Assembly: GCF_000350225.1 (NCBI RefSeq)
Contig: NW_005178929.1
Location: 62,001-126,000, forward strand
Origin: Chondrus crispus
Lineage: Eukaryota; Rhodophyta; Florideophyceae; Gigartinales; Gigartinaceae
Direction of reading: 5' to 3'
Length of the DNA stretch: 64,000 nucleotides
Made by a program: the position numbers and the translations under genes
Notes under the pieces: model-generated
What the model saw: only the letters and a program-made list of their open reading frames with translations
Database searches by the model: none
Told to the model about the DNA's origin: nothing
In this document: positions 19,522 through 31,700 of the stretch, one piece after another
Layout of the letters: each line of letters begins with the position of its first letter
Numbering within the stretch: the stretch's first letter is position 1

Positions 19522-22347
19522 TGGTAACCATGAATTTCACATGTCAGTGTCAGTGCGGTAATCCGCACTGGGCAGAGCGAGCCGACCTGAGGGTCAAGAA
19601 AAGGGAAACGATGAGATGCAAAAAACCAGGTGAGGGACCTTCAGATAGCCACCCGCAAGTACAGGCAGCGCGCGCACGAGTAGGATGAACGTCGTGATGA
19701 GATACTCAGGTCGGAAGTCCCGTAACGGGGTGCCAAGCGAAGAAAGAACGCTGGAAGAACGGGGACATGGACTGGATAATCCACCCTTTTTCACTCTTAC
19801 CTTCATAACAGTTCGGTCTCGTTTTTGTTTTATTTGTGATTGCTTTTGTGTTGTTTTATTTCGTTTTATTTTTGAGATGTTAGGGACACGACCCCGCACG
19901 GCGGAGGTCGGTCAGCAAGTCTATGAGAAGTCCAAGGGGGACGTTGAAGAGGCGATAAACTTCGAGATCGATTCCGCCTTTGACAAGGTTACGGTCGACG
20001 CCCGCGTCGCGGGATGCTCGCCATTCAGGGTTTCTGTTCTGCTTTGTTTTATTTTGTTTTGAGGATGGAGGCGTCTCCCCGGACCACGCCGGGAAGACGC
20101 GAGGGAAATGAGAAGGACCTAAGTGAAAGAAGATGCTCGGATCATGGTGCCGACAGCATGACGTGCTCCTGGTGGTCTCCATGAGCTGGAAAGGAAAGAA
20201 TTGTGAAAAGCGATCTGCAAGTCCTATTCGCGCACAGTATCACCGTTCGTGTTTCTACATGCGAGTCATCTCCACCGGGGAAGCGAGGCCTTTCGAGACG
20301 GTGATCTCCTACTGATTGACGAGAGAAGGGAGGTGAACACAGTAGATCCCTCAGACAAAAAATGGGGAAAATAGTTGTTCGTTTTCAGTGACAAGATTGT
20401 CACTCTAGTTAGGTTTCCTGAATAAGAGAAGGAACGGTTGAAGGAAGAGGTATACGAATTGAGGACGTGCCAGAGTTGGGGACTGCATACAAGAAGGGGG
20501 TTGAAGGACAGGCAACGTCGGTTTCGAAAACAGAAACCTCATTATTAATTCTAGCTGTGACGAAGGCCGCTGTCCTGAGACTAGGGTTGATAGAGATGTT
20601 CACGAAGTGCCCGTATGGACCAGGCTTGGTTAAATCCGGGAAGATGATGCCGGAGAGAGAAATCAGAGGGAAAGCTTGTTGGAAACGTTTGACGTCGGGC
20701 GGAAGATCGGGGATATCGTTGTTGCCAGGGGAATGGTTGGATCATTGGAGTTGCGACGCGAAAGACTAAGTATGGATCATTAGAATGCCTCACTATCCGC
20801 AGGTTTGGAGACCGTTCCGAGTGTCGACTGCATGAATCGAGGAGGTACCTAAGATGTACGGCTTAGGAGAATGGGTGAGGGGCGGGAAGCCTCATTGACT
20901 TCGCAGTGGAATATTGCCGCTAACAAGCGCGATCAGAAGATGGATTTTGTTGTGACAAAGTGTGGAGACACGTAGCAACGTGTGCATGCGTGTTTTTAGT
21001 TCCAAGGGACGACGGTGTTGTAAGAGAAAATACTGATTGCGATGCAGCGCGGTCGTTCCTCAACATGAAGATGGGCTCATCACTACCGAGCCCACCCCCG
21101 TCCTCGACAAAGCCAAGGAGTTCTCGACGACGCAACTACCAACAAGAACACTACCGCCGTTTCGCATTGACTCAATATGAGTCGTGACGCGGATAGACAT
21201 TTTCTTTGGTTGACCAAAGCGAAGGTAGCCAGGAGGAAACCTCGCAATAGTCCACCGCAGCCGTCATATTCCCCAAACTACGCGTCACGTCCCACCTCAC
21301 ACGGGGATCGCCAACCATACTACTACCATGATCGTGAGGGCGATGCATCGCCAGCGATGAGATGATTTTCTCCGCAGTTAGCGCGAAACTGTCAAACGCG
21401 TGCATCAACGTGCCGCAATTGCAGCCACTGTCCCCTTCATTCGGGCAGAGTCGCTCTTGCAAGCACACGCCTTTTCTGTTTTCCTTTTGTTTTGTTTTTG
21501 TTGTAGTTATGGAGTACAGGTTCTCGCATCGATTTGTCGACGAGTAGAGCGAGAAGGCCACGACGAAGAATATGCTAACTACCGTGTCAACGAGGAAGAA
21601 GGGGATCAACCCTCGGACGAGACGGAGACAAAGTCAGTGGTACTGACGCTATTCTGGACGAAGAGAAAGTGGGAAGAGAGGGGCACCGCTGGTTAGCCAG
21701 TTTATACGATCCGGACAGTAGTGCCGCGAGCCTCGGCATCTACGTCCGTTGCGACCCAGTGCGGTTGGTATCTCTAACTCGTACACTGTAACGCTGAGAA
21801 GTCGACGCATTCAAGAAGGGATTGAAGGACCAGACCCTTGCTCGATTCTCGCGTCGAGGTTGGCTATGGGTGCATGATCGCACCGACAAAGGAGAATGAG
21901 CGACATTTGTCGTATGGGACGTTGTCGTAATTTTTCTCACTTTAGTAGGATCTTTGACGTAACGGAAACCCCGGGCTTTCCTTTGGAAAAATTTCAACGT
22001 AGTCGTGTTCCAGGACTATCATGCGAGGGGAGGAAAATTTTGCTCACGGTTGACGATTACCACGTCACGAGGGTTGCACATCGATGATGAGTTACGCCGT
22101 ACGGACAAACACCACCACCGTAACAAGTCCGCCCATTTGTGCTCACCCGTCCACAGCCGGAGCGCGCCCCATCTCAAAGTTGCAACGCAAATTACAAGCA
22201 AATTGCTCATCGAGCCAAGGAAAGCAAAGCATTGTCAGAATGACTGTGCCGCGTGAGGCTGTCGTCCTACGAGGGATTGAAGGCACATTTGTCGAGGGAT
22301 GAATTTTGGGACGTCGAAGGGTCCTTCTTACATTGACGCGGACGATG
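19522..22347 (+). other. gypsy B 3' region, left of nested element C
   Basis: About 2.8 kb between the B pol stop and the insertion site of C. No recognisable domain on either strand, and the open frames are short with no consistent composition. It is purine-rich near 19590 and T-rich near 19800-19870. Together with 36762-38281 it forms a roughly 4.3-kb post-pol region, unusually long for a gypsy element. It may be the decayed counterpart of the antisense module seen in element C. Confidence 0.7.
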
Positions 22348-22352
22348 CGTAG
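22348..22352. repeat. target duplication of gypsy C, left copy (CGTAG)
   Basis: CGTAG before the left LTR is repeated at 36757-36761 directly after the right LTR, so C is a single complete insertion into element B. Confidence 0.93.
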
Positions 22353-23020
22353 TGTACCATAAACACCCCCAACGGAGAGGGGTGTATGCACAGCTCGACG
22401 TAGACCCCGTCCAAACAGGAAGACGGGGGTGAAGCGGGACACCAGCTAACGGCACTGGGCAGCGGGCCCGGGTAGCGTGGTAGAGCGGGAACGGGGAGGA
22501 CGCCGGTACGCGCGAGCGGTTCGACGCCTCGACGCCCCGGCGCGGTACTGGGTAACGATCCAGTACCGACGGGCGGAGGCGGAGCCGGCTCGTGGGCGTA
22601 CCGCGTGCGTCCTCAACCCGCGCTCGGTGCCGCTCTAAGGTAGTTGGCGAACGCTACCTTAGAATAAGCGGGAAGTCGGACCTTGACGGTCGGTGGGTGA
22701 CAAGTCCGTGCTTGTCCTCCTCCACCGCCGCCGGTCCGCTCCATATTTAATGTACATAATAACCTATCATAATAGTACAGTACCGATGTACTGTAGCGAC
22801 GTACTGTAGCGGTCGGTCGACACTGTAATACTGTGAGCCATCGGGGCTGACAGTACACGTGTGTGCGCGTTTTGCGGTCCCACGAGTACACGTGTACACG
22901 TGCTCCCCCTGTACTCGGGGGTACACGTGGTGATACTGTAGAGCATCGAGCTCTACAGTAACCGATCCGATTCTGAGTTGATCGTATATAAGATAAAGCC
23001 CCAGGGGGGGTTATACTACA
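22353..23020 (-). repeat. 3' LTR of gypsy C
   Basis: 668 bp, homologous to 36089-36756. The outer third is packed with palindromes: GTACACGTGTACAC, CCCCCTGTACTCGGGGG and TACTGTAGAGC-ATCGA-GCTCTACAGTA. The CTGTGAGCC-ATCG-GGGCTGACAG hairpin has one mismatch here that is perfect in the other LTR. ORFs in this stretch are LTR-internal and not considered genes. Confidence 0.93.
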
Positions 23021-23035
23021 CGGCCCCCCCCTTAA
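23021..23035 (-). other. polypurine tract of gypsy C, at 3' LTR
   Basis: On the minus strand this is CTTAAGGGGGGGGCCG, ending at the 3' LTR edge. It is the expected plus-strand priming site for reverse transcription. A second copy, with the preceding 20 bases, overlaps the pol stop codon at 28709-28748. Confidence 0.85.
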
Positions 23036-23409
23036 GCGGGGACGTCGGCGTCCACGGGTGCTTGTAGAGCGTGAGCCATGTCTAACCGCGTACTCGATAC
23101 GGCCCCTTTCGCTCCTCCTCACGGCTCCGCTCTCTGGTCGGTATCCCCGGGGTCCTCTGCGCGCGTGCTGACCTCTCGAGCCCCTTCCTGTCAACCGGGG
23201 ACCTCGTCTCCCCCTCTTGGTCATCGGCTCCTTGCCGCCGTGCGGTTGTGCGCGTGCCTTTGGGGCTCGCCGTCGGCATTACCCCGCGACTCCCTCCGGG
23301 GGAGTCCGCTCTTCTCCCTCCTACCCGGCAAGCGGCGTTCTTTCTCCTTCTCCACGAGCCCCCCTACTCTCTCGTCGGCCTAATCGGCTCGCGCCCTTTC
23401 GTCCTCACT

Positions 23410-25755
23410 ATGTCGCCCCGAGCTACCCCTCGGGACAGCCCCTCGCTTCCGCCGTCGTTGTCTGGCAGTGGATCGGACGCACCGGTCGTCTGCGCCCCGA
23501 CCCTTGATGACCCCGCCTCCGTCGAGGCGGCGGGGGCATCACGACTCCCTCCTACCGTCGTCAACGGTGCCGCTCCGACGCCGTGGTGGCCTCCCCGTCC
23601 GTTTCGGAAGGCCCGAGGGCCCCGGGTCCCTACAGTGCCCGAAGAGCCAAGTCTTCCGTCGCTCGCCGCCTTGCCGCCCACCGCGCCATCGTCCTTGGTG
23701 GCAGAGGGTCCGATGCCCTCTCGGCCTGCGCGTGTCGGTGTCGGCGGTGGTTCCCCCGGCGGGGAGCTCGTGGCATGGTCGTGCGAGGGCACGTATCAGC
23801 CCGCAGAGGGCTCATATGGAGCTTCCGGTAGTTGCGGGCGCCCTGGTGCTCCGACGACAGCGTCCCGGCTTGGCAGAGCCACGGAGGAAGAGGTGGCCGA
23901 CACCTCTACGCAGTGGCTGGGGGTGCCCCTGGAGCGGTCGGTTCCGTTACCGCTCAGCCGCTTAAACTACGCGTGGCGCCGTCACGCTCGGTCGGGCGTG
24001 ACCGTCGGCGAACTTCTAGCGAGAGCTTACCTGCGCCCCGACCTGCTCCGGATCCGCACCATTTACGAAGGTGGCCTGGCAGCGGAGGCGTCCCTTGCCT
24101 TGGGTCGTTTGTTGTCCGAGGGGGACGGTGCTCCCTACCAAATTCTGGACGAGATACCCAGTGATAGGACGTTTGCCTATAGTGTGGAAGAGGTCGAATA
24201 CGTCGATCGAATGTCGACGTACCTCTTCCACCGGGACCCCCGAGCTCCCCGTCGTTTTATCCTTTCAGAGGTAGCGGGGCTGTACGTCAGCCCCCGTCCT
24301 CGTGCCTACTCAAGGGTTCGTGCGGCTCTGCAGAAGTCCGCTTGCGCTCTGATGCGCATCCACCATATCGCCCTGGCTCCTAATGATTGGTCAGCGTACC
24401 GCCACGCCGATGAGGACGACGGTTGTGTCTTCCCATCCGCTGCCTTCTCTCCGGGCCTATCGCGAAGCGATTTTCCGGAGCTCCCGCCGGGCGTAGGGGG
24501 GGCACTCCCTTCGTTGGGAGTGCATCCGTTACTCCCCTACGCATTGAAGCATTTCGGCTTCGCGTGTGCTGACTCGAGGCACCCGGCGTATGAGGAGCTT
24601 GTCTACAATTACGAGTGCGAATGGGCGTGGTCCACCTGTACCGCTTTCATGAGCGAGGTCTCGGTACATGGACGCGCCTTCGTACAGCCTGTCGGTGTGC
24701 TGTCCTTCCTGAGTCGGGTCGCGCCGCCTCTGCCCGACGTGACCCTGCACCCCTTGGAGTGCGGTTCCCCGAATGTCCCATGGTCCTACACCTCGGTCCT
24801 CGACTTGATGCACCGCGCCGTCGCGGTGCCCGAACGTAACAGGCGACCGTGGACCGACTACACGACAGGGACCCGGAGTTCCTTCCTGGCTTATGATTAT
24901 CAAGGAGATGCCTTCGTGGCACGTCCGAATCCCCTCCTGGCGGTCCCCTCTCGGAGCAAAGGGGGTGTCGGTTCTACTGCGCGAGAGGCACGACGGAAGA
25001 GGTATCGCGACCTCGACGGGGAGTCCCCAGCCGTCGCGTCGGCTGGGACAAACGTGGTACGGGGCCTTCCCGATATCGGTCCCCGCGCGGTGGCGGAGTC
25101 TACGTTACCTCCGCTCCCCTCTCTTGGTTCCGTTGGGTACCCTGGTGCCCCGCGGGTCCAAGCGCTCCGTCTCGATTTAACTCGCCGAGAGATCACCGCA
25201 ATCCCCAGGTTGTCTCGCGCCCTGGGGAACCTAATTGATCGGACTTGGAGCATAGAGGGCCTACTGCGGACCCTGACGAACTGGTATCTTGAGCGTAGCA
25301 GCGAGGCGCGTCGCCTCGGGGTGGAGCGCCAATCCTTCGCTGCGGAGCGCGACTCCCTCGCGGCCCAGCTCCGCGGCGCTCAGGGCGAACTTGAGGCTTT
25401 ACGTAGGGCCTCCTCTCGTCGCGCGAGCGATCTCCAGCGCGCCGTTGCCGACCGCGATCGATATCGCGGGGAGCGTGACGCTCTCAGAGCCGCTCGTGTC
25501 GGACCCCTCGGGCGCGCTACGTCCGCGCCGCAGCAGGGTCTCCGAGGTCCTTATGAGGATCGCGGGTACGGCCTCTCGACGACCGACGGACCCGCGATCT
25601 CTGCTGATCCGCCCCGGGGTTGGCATCCCGTCGGGGAGGCCATGCTTCCTCCGCTTCATGAAACGGAGGCCGAATTGCCGTGTCATCCAAGCTATTGCCC
25701 TCCGAGGGCGCGTGCTACAGGGTCGTCGGAACCTTCCAACGATCCGAATCGTTGA
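23410..25755 (+). CDS. antisense ORF in gypsy C 3' module, unknown protein
   Basis: An intact 781-aa frame from the ATG at 23410 (the frame is open from 23248), transcribed opposite to gag-pol. N-terminal 150 residues: Pro/Ser-rich and probably disordered. About 170-480: looks globular, with motifs such as SRLNYAWRRHARSGVTVGE, LRPDLLRIRTIYEGG and YALKHFGFACADS. About 660-730: a heptad-patterned coiled coil (ERSSEARRLGVERQSFAAERD ... DLQRAVADRDRYRGERDAL). I recognise no family. Plant Ogre/Tat and other gypsy elements also carry antisense ORFs at this position, but no shared sequence is evident to me. Being stop-free over 2.3 kb in an aging element argues for real coding, though high GC content (few stop codons) makes long chance frames easier. 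Confidence 0.6.
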   Translation: MSPRATPRDSPSLPPSLSGSGSDAPVVCAPTLDDPASVEAAGASRLPPTVVNGAAPTPWWPPRPFRKARGPRVPTVPEEPSLPSLAALPPTAPSSLVAEGPMPSRPARVGVGGGSPGGELVAWSCEGTYQPAEGSYGASGSCGRPGAPTTASRLGRATEEEVADTSTQWLGVPLERSVPLPLSRLNYAWRRHARSGVTVGELLARAYLRPDLLRIRTIYEGGLAAEASLALGRLLSEGDGAPYQILDEIPSDRTFAYSVEEVEYVDRMSTYLFHRDPRAPRRFILSEVAGLYVSPRPRAYSRVRAALQKSACALMRIHHIALAPNDWSAYRHADEDDGCVFPSAAFSPGLSRSDFPELPPGVGGALPSLGVHPLLPYALKHFGFACADSRHPAYEELVYNYECEWAWSTCTAFMSEVSVHGRAFVQPVGVLSFLSRVAPPLPDVTLHPLECGSPNVPWSYTSVLDLMHRAVAVPERNRRPWTDYTTGTRSSFLAYDYQGDAFVARPNPLLAVPSRSKGGVGSTAREARRKRYRDLDGESPAVASAGTNVVRGLPDIGPRAVAESTLPPLPSLGSVGYPGAPRVQALRLDLTRREITAIPRLSRALGNLIDRTWSIEGLLRTLTNWYLERSSEARRLGVERQSFAAERDSLAAQLRGAQGELEALRRASSRRASDLQRAVADRDRYRGERDALRAARVGPLGRATSAPQQGLRGPYEDRGYGLSTTDGPAISADPPRGWHPVGEAMLPPLHETEAELPCHPSYCPPRARATGSSEPSNDPNR

Positions 25756-28708
25756 GATCTCGGGTACACCGACGATCCCTCGGTACGCCTCCGTTAATCT
25801 GCCTCTCGTTAGTCCCCTAAGCGTCCGTTTGCTTCCTCCACGCGAGTCGCTAGCGATTGCGACAGTAGTCACGACCCCTGTAAATAAATCCGAGTCTTTT
25901 CTTAACGTTTCGAAGTCTTCTCGTGATAACCCTCAAACACGTCGGTAGTCTCACTCCCCGCTCACAGACAGGCCCTTGTCGAGTTGGGACTTATCCCCGT
26001 CCTGTCCTTGTCCGTCAATGTGCGGTTTGTATTGCCCTTCAGCCTCCGGCGACACGTTTCGTGCGCCCCCAACAATCCTCTGCTCCTTCTATAGTTCTGC
26101 CCTCGCCCTAGTAATACGCGCAAGCTCTCTGTACGTCGCACCTTCTTCATGTAACGTCCCTCCGGCAGACGTACCAAAAGAGACTGCGTCGGAACCACAC
26201 ACCGAAGTGTACAACAAAAGTCCTCGAAATGTCTTTCCGCTGAAGCGCCGTGACATAGCTCTCCATCTTCAGGTCACAGCCGTGACGTTCCCTCTGGAGT
26301 GGATGCAGCGTCCGATGCTGTAAGGGTTTCACAACCCGCAATTACTTTCACGAGCAAGCTCGTCCATATCTCTCTGGAACAGCTCCGTCGTCCGAGCTCA
26401 TGGTATCTGCGATCTCCGCACACTTTCGCGATCCGTTCCTTGTCAATCTATCCCCTTGAGCCCCATTCGAGCCGCGCTCTTGACGACAAGATTCTTGGGG
26501 GAGTATGGAGGGCGACCTCCCCATCACAGGCCCTTGTTCCACGCGGTTTCTTATGTTGACTTCAGGCCTCCTCTTCCCTCGCGTCCTTCTCAAAACGCGT
26601 ATTCGCCCGAGCATTCTTCCTCACGACCACGTACCCTCAGAGGGTGTATGGTGCAAAGTCACCGTAGCTGGCGAACTCAGGGAACCCTTCATAGACCATC
26701 CCATCTGGTCGAAACATGGGCACATACTTTTTGAACAACGGTTGTTCCTCTGTTGTCCCGAATTTCGGTCCTTCCTCGAGGTCGGCTCTCATCGTGTCCC
26801 CCTCAGGGAGGTCGTTCGTCGGTTTCTAGCCCTGAACTGTCGCTTGCGTTAACGTGTACGGACCCCGGGGGTCCTTGACAGTAGCCAGTCGGTGGTCATT
26901 CTGTACTGCAAAGGTCAAAACTTTCGCGGAGGAGGTTGCGGCTGGACCTACGGAGGTCCGTCTCTCTCTCGGTACACTATCTCGGGGAGGCCTTATCCAA
27001 CCCCCTTATTTCGACAGTCACTCACTCCAGTGCGGGGTACGCCCTCGCGACGGTTGAGGGCCTTTCCGCAAAAAGGCGCAGGTGACGAGATCCTCTTGCC
27101 AGTCGAGCCGCGAGGGGACGTCGTGTGCCCCTTTCAGCAAGGCCCCCGTCGGGGCCCCTTGTAGCGATGCCACGTCCGTCGAGTACGTGATCTCCGCGGT
27201 CTTCGAGGTACAGACAGCCCCTTGACGCGGGTACTGCGCTCGACGTGGGCGACCACTGAGGCGGACCTATCTGTTGTCGCACCGCTGCGCCGCGAGTACG
27301 ACGCGTCATGCGGAGTGCGGTCGGTGGCATAGTCCCGCATGTCAGGGGGACAGTCGCTTCGATGGGGCAAGCTTGGTCGTCTTCGGGTCTCCGTTCTCGG
27401 CTCCTTATGCCGACCTCGGTGTGCTTCCTGTATTCGGTGTAAATCGAGGGGGGGATCCGTACGGCGCAGTGGAGATGTCAGCGATGTAGGTAGGAGCGTC
27501 TTCTCGCCCCTCCCGCGCCCCTCGGTTCCGGTAGCGAGGGCTCGAAAGCGCGGGGGTGGCTGCGTTCTTCCCCTCCTCAGCGGTGGCCAACCCGCGCGTC
27601 GTCGCTTGCTGGAGGGCGGCTCGGGCCACGCGCACCACCAGTGCGCCGCGGTCCGCGTGGGGAGGGGCCTAGGAGGGAAAGCCAATCGGGCGGCTTGGGG
27701 GTGCCGGGGCCAGGATTGCGAAGCGTCAGTTGTCCACTTCGCACCTTCCTCCCCTTCGGTGTGGGGGTGGACGTGTGTACTTTCTGCCCGGTACCGTTGT
27801 ACCCTAGCTCAGCGCCGTCGGTCTTCTCCTTGCTTTTCGTATGGGGTACAGTACCCCCGTGCGCCATGCACGTGTTGGTGTAATTGCCACCGTTGATTTT
27901 CCGTTATTTTCGGGGGATCGTGGCGGGGTGATTTGGTGATGACGCAAGCGGTGTTGGCGCATGGCGCGCACCTCTGGCGCCGCTCACGTGTAACTTTTTC
28001 GTCCCCCGTAATTTTCCTTATTACGGGGCATGTCTCGGCGGCGGTTTTGAAATGTCTGGGGTCCGCGCGCATATATTGGTGCCCCTCCGACTGAGTTGCT
28101 CTCGCTTCCCCGCTCTTATTGAACGGCCCTTGCGCGCGTTCTCCTGACGCCGCTCCCCTCGCCTGCGCGTCTGCCTGCGCGTTTCGCGCGTCTTCTCGCA
28201 CCCAACCCAAACCGAAAGGACCATGATCCGGTCTTCTGCCGGGCTGTCTAACCCGGATGCTGATTGATGGCTCGCCGTGAGCCTCCACCTTCTCGGATAT
28301 TCCGAGACACAAGCAACGGGCATTCTTGTCGTTAGCTCCACCCACCGAGGGCTCTCGTGATCCCACCGCTGATCGTCTCGTTCGTCGGGCGCCCCTCCTC
28401 GCCGTGGTTGCTGGACTTAACGGATCGTCCGGCAATCCTGTTCGGAAGGGGGGTCGTCCGATTTTTCCGATCCGAACAGGGTTTTGCGGTCCTCGTAATG
28501 TCGGTCATTACGAGGGCTCAACATTTTTTTTCAGGCAGTTCGTACTGTCCTGTTCTTCTGTCTCGCGTCCTTGACGTCCGAGAAGTCAAGACGACTTGAC
28601 TTGAACGCGTCGCAGGCTGTGACCCTCCGATAGGGTCCGCCGACCTCCTTCGTTCCCCCTTTTAGTCTGTTCGTGCAGGCTGGGGTTAATCCGCGAAGGA
28701 GCGGTTGA
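25756..28708 (-). other. gypsy C 3' module, rest: no recognised gene
   Basis: About 3 kb between the antisense ORF and the pol terminus. Many short frames on both strands but none with a recognisable domain. The 26505-26852 plus frame (ending EVVRRFLALNCRLR) is the most protein-like, and I cannot assign it. The stretch 27100-28400 is GC-rich. Confidence 0.6.
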
Positions 28709-28748
28709 GGGCCCCCCCCTTAAGCGTGAACGTCCGCGTTCACGGTTT
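28709..28748 (-). repeat. internal polypurine-tract copy overlapping pol stop, direct repeat of 23022-23060
   Basis: On the minus strand GACGTTCACGCTTAAGGGG continues into an eight-G run and contains the pol TAA. The same order (GACGTCCCCGCTTAAGGGG plus G run) recurs at the 3' LTR. The two copies bracket the whole antisense-ORF module. Confidence 0.8.
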
Positions 28749-31700
28749 GGGTGAGGTCTTTGCCGGTACGTCTCCGGAGGCGTTGGGCGTAACGAGACAC
28801 CAACTCCTCCGGAACGTGAGTCGGCGCAGTCCAAGTGGGCGCGTCGTAATCCGCCCACTTGATGAGGAACTCCGTAGTTCCGTCTTCCATGACTCGACGT
28901 CTCAGTAGCCGTTCGACGGCATACTGAGTTCCCGCGGTGACCTTATCGGCGAGGTCCCGCGGGGTCGTCGTACTTGCTCGTGGCGCGTCTATCGGAGACG
29001 GCGCGTACACGCAGCGGTCGGCGGAGACTCGCTCGGTGACCCCATCACGATCGATCGTGATGGTTCGGCGGTCATTGGCGAGCACGCGGTAGGGTCCGAC
29101 TGTGGGCGAGGTGAGCTTGTTCGATGTCTTAGCCCCATCGGTGGGGTTGAGATATACGTATTCTCCGGGACGGAGCCGGGAATTAATACGTCGTATGCGC
29201 TTATCGAAGTCGCGCTTGTAGCGAGCCTGCGTCCGACGCAGGCTCCCGTAGGCCTTTTGGATAGTCGAGTCCAAGGTCATGAGGAACTCGGCACGTTGGT
29301 TCCCCCTATCGGAAGGGGGCGCGTCGCCGTCCGCCCGTCGGAGAGAGAAATCCGGCGGTGGCCTGCTGAGCACGAGCTCAAACGGTGTGGTGCGTGTGGT
29401 GCGATGTACGTGGGAGTTTTACGCATACGTAAGCGGCCCCACGTACACACCCCAGTCGTCCTGGTGTTCACCCACGTAGTTACTCAGCATCGAGGCGATT
29501 GTTAGGTTATATCGCTCGACTTGCCCGTTCGTCTGGGGATGGTACGCCGAAGTGTACAAATTCGTTATCCCCAGAACACGGCACGTGCTGTGGAAGAACT
29601 TGGCATTAAACTGAGGGCCGTTGTCCGAAAGCAACGTGCGCGGGACGCCATACTTGAACACCCACGAGTCGCAGAACGCAACTGCAACCCTGTGCGCTGT
29701 TATCGTGCGGAGCACAACGACTTGCGTTAGCTTACTGAAGCGGTCCGTAATCACGAGCAGGAACCGTTTTCCTGTCTTTGTCTTGGGGAGCGGCCCCAAG
29801 ATGTCGATCGCGAGGCTCTCGAGGGGCCTCGTAGCTGGAAACAATCTCAATCGGTTGAGATGTTCCCTCAGCTTCACCCGGTTCATCGCGCAGGTTCGAC
29901 ACCCTCGCACCGTGGCTGCGACGTCTGCAGCCAGGTGGGGCCAGTAGTACTCGCGTCGAAGTGCGTAGTACATACGGTTCTGGCCCGGGTGCCCCGCGAT
30001 GGCTGGGTTGTGGCACAGGCGAAGGAGCCTGGCGCGGAGCGTCCGAGGTACCACCACCTGAACGATATCAGGGTCGAAGGGGTGTCTCCGCTTGACCACC
30101 CCTTGGTGGTCCTCGAAGAACGCGGAGTCCCGGAACTCTGACTGTCGTGCCAAAACGGTTTGGCAGAAGTCATCCACGCGTTGCTCCTCCGCTATCTCCT
30201 CTATCGTAAGAGGGGCCAGAAGGTCGTCCTGCGGTGGGGCGACCGGGGAGTCGAACGCGCCAGCCTCGGGGTCTTCGGCGCGCTGGATGTCGGCGGCGTC
30301 GAACTCGTCGTTCTCCTCCCAAAACGAATTGGGTCCTTGGAGAGCGGGGGCTTTCTCGTCACCTCGCGGTTCGTCGCGCGTCCGTGCGCGCGACCTTGTT
30401 CGGGCTTCGGCTTGATTCCGTGTCGTTACGAAGACATGGACGGCCTGATGATCACAGCTCGCGGTACAAGCGTGGTCCGCGAGCTCGTTCGATACGTCTC
30501 GAACTGTCGTGCCCCCGTCGAAAGTGGGGATGTCGTCATCCACCTCGACGGTGGAGCGAAGGTCATCGGCGACCTTCGGCGACACGAGTCGTGACAGGGC
30601 ATCGGGCACCTGATGCACGCGTCCGGGGCGGTACTGAATGGTGAAATCGTATTCAGCCAGACGTAGCTGCCACCGGGTGAGTCTCCCGGAACTCTCGGTG
30701 AGGGACATGAGCCATCGGAGGGCGTCATGGTCCGTCCGTACGGTGAACTTCGTGCCTTCTACGTACGGCCGTAGTGTGCGGACGGCCCACACTACGGCGA
30801 AGCACTCGCGTTCGGTAGCGCTGTAGTTGCGCTCACTATCGGACAGTGAGTACGACCAATACCCCACGGGGCGCCAGTCGTTCGGCTCTTCGTGCTCCTG
30901 AAGTAAGGTGCAGCCGAGTTGGTAGGCACTCGCGTCGGTGTCTATCATGTACGGACGACCGTGCCGGGGCAACGCGAGGATCGGAGGAGCGATCATGCAC
31001 TTCTTAAGGTTCTCGAACGCCTGAAGTTGCAGCTCCGTGGGGTTATATAAATCGGGATCCGAATCTTTGCGCGTCATGTCGGTCAGAGGACGCGCAATCT
31101 TAGCGAACCCCTTAACGAATCGGCGGTATACGTTACACGCCCCGAGGAACGAGCGCACTTGCGTCAACGTCCTCGGGAACGTGAACGTGTTGAAAGCGTC
31201 GGCCGCCGTATCGGCCATGCTCAACTTGCCCGGGGAGATGACGTGCCCCAGGTAGTGCACCTTCGGTCGGAAGAAGCTGCACTTTTTGAGCTTAAGGGAG
31301 ATACCGGAACTCCGCAGTAAGCTCAAGACGGAATCGAGATGCCTCGCGTGTTCTCCGTGCGTACGGGAGAACACGATCACGTCGTCGAGATAGACGAGGC
31401 ATATTTGCCAGCGGGCTCCGGAGAGTATTATGTCGAGCGCACGTTGGAAGGTGGCCGGTGCCCCTTTGAGTCCAAACGGCATGCGCAAGTGGCGAAACGT
31501 GCCCATGTGCGTCGTAAACGTGGTCTTATCTCGGTCTTCCGGAGCGACCGGGATCTGCCAATAACCGGAATTGCAGTCCAACGTGGTGAAGACGGCTGCA
31601 TCTCCTAGCAAGTCGATGCAGTCGTCCATCCGTGGCAGCGGATACGAATCCGCTGCTGTCTTCTCGTTAAGACGCCGGTAGTCCACGCAGAACCGAAGAG

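Noticed and set aside
22980..23000. TATATAAG as promoter of gypsy C
   Set aside because: It is only about 35 bp from the start of the minus-oriented LTR, it is on the 3' LTR, and the 5' LTR lacks it.
22613..23224. 203-codon minus ORF over the gypsy C left LTR, with a similar one at 36349-36627
   Set aside because: The same sequence appears twice only because it lies in both LTRs. It spans palindromes and has no domain.
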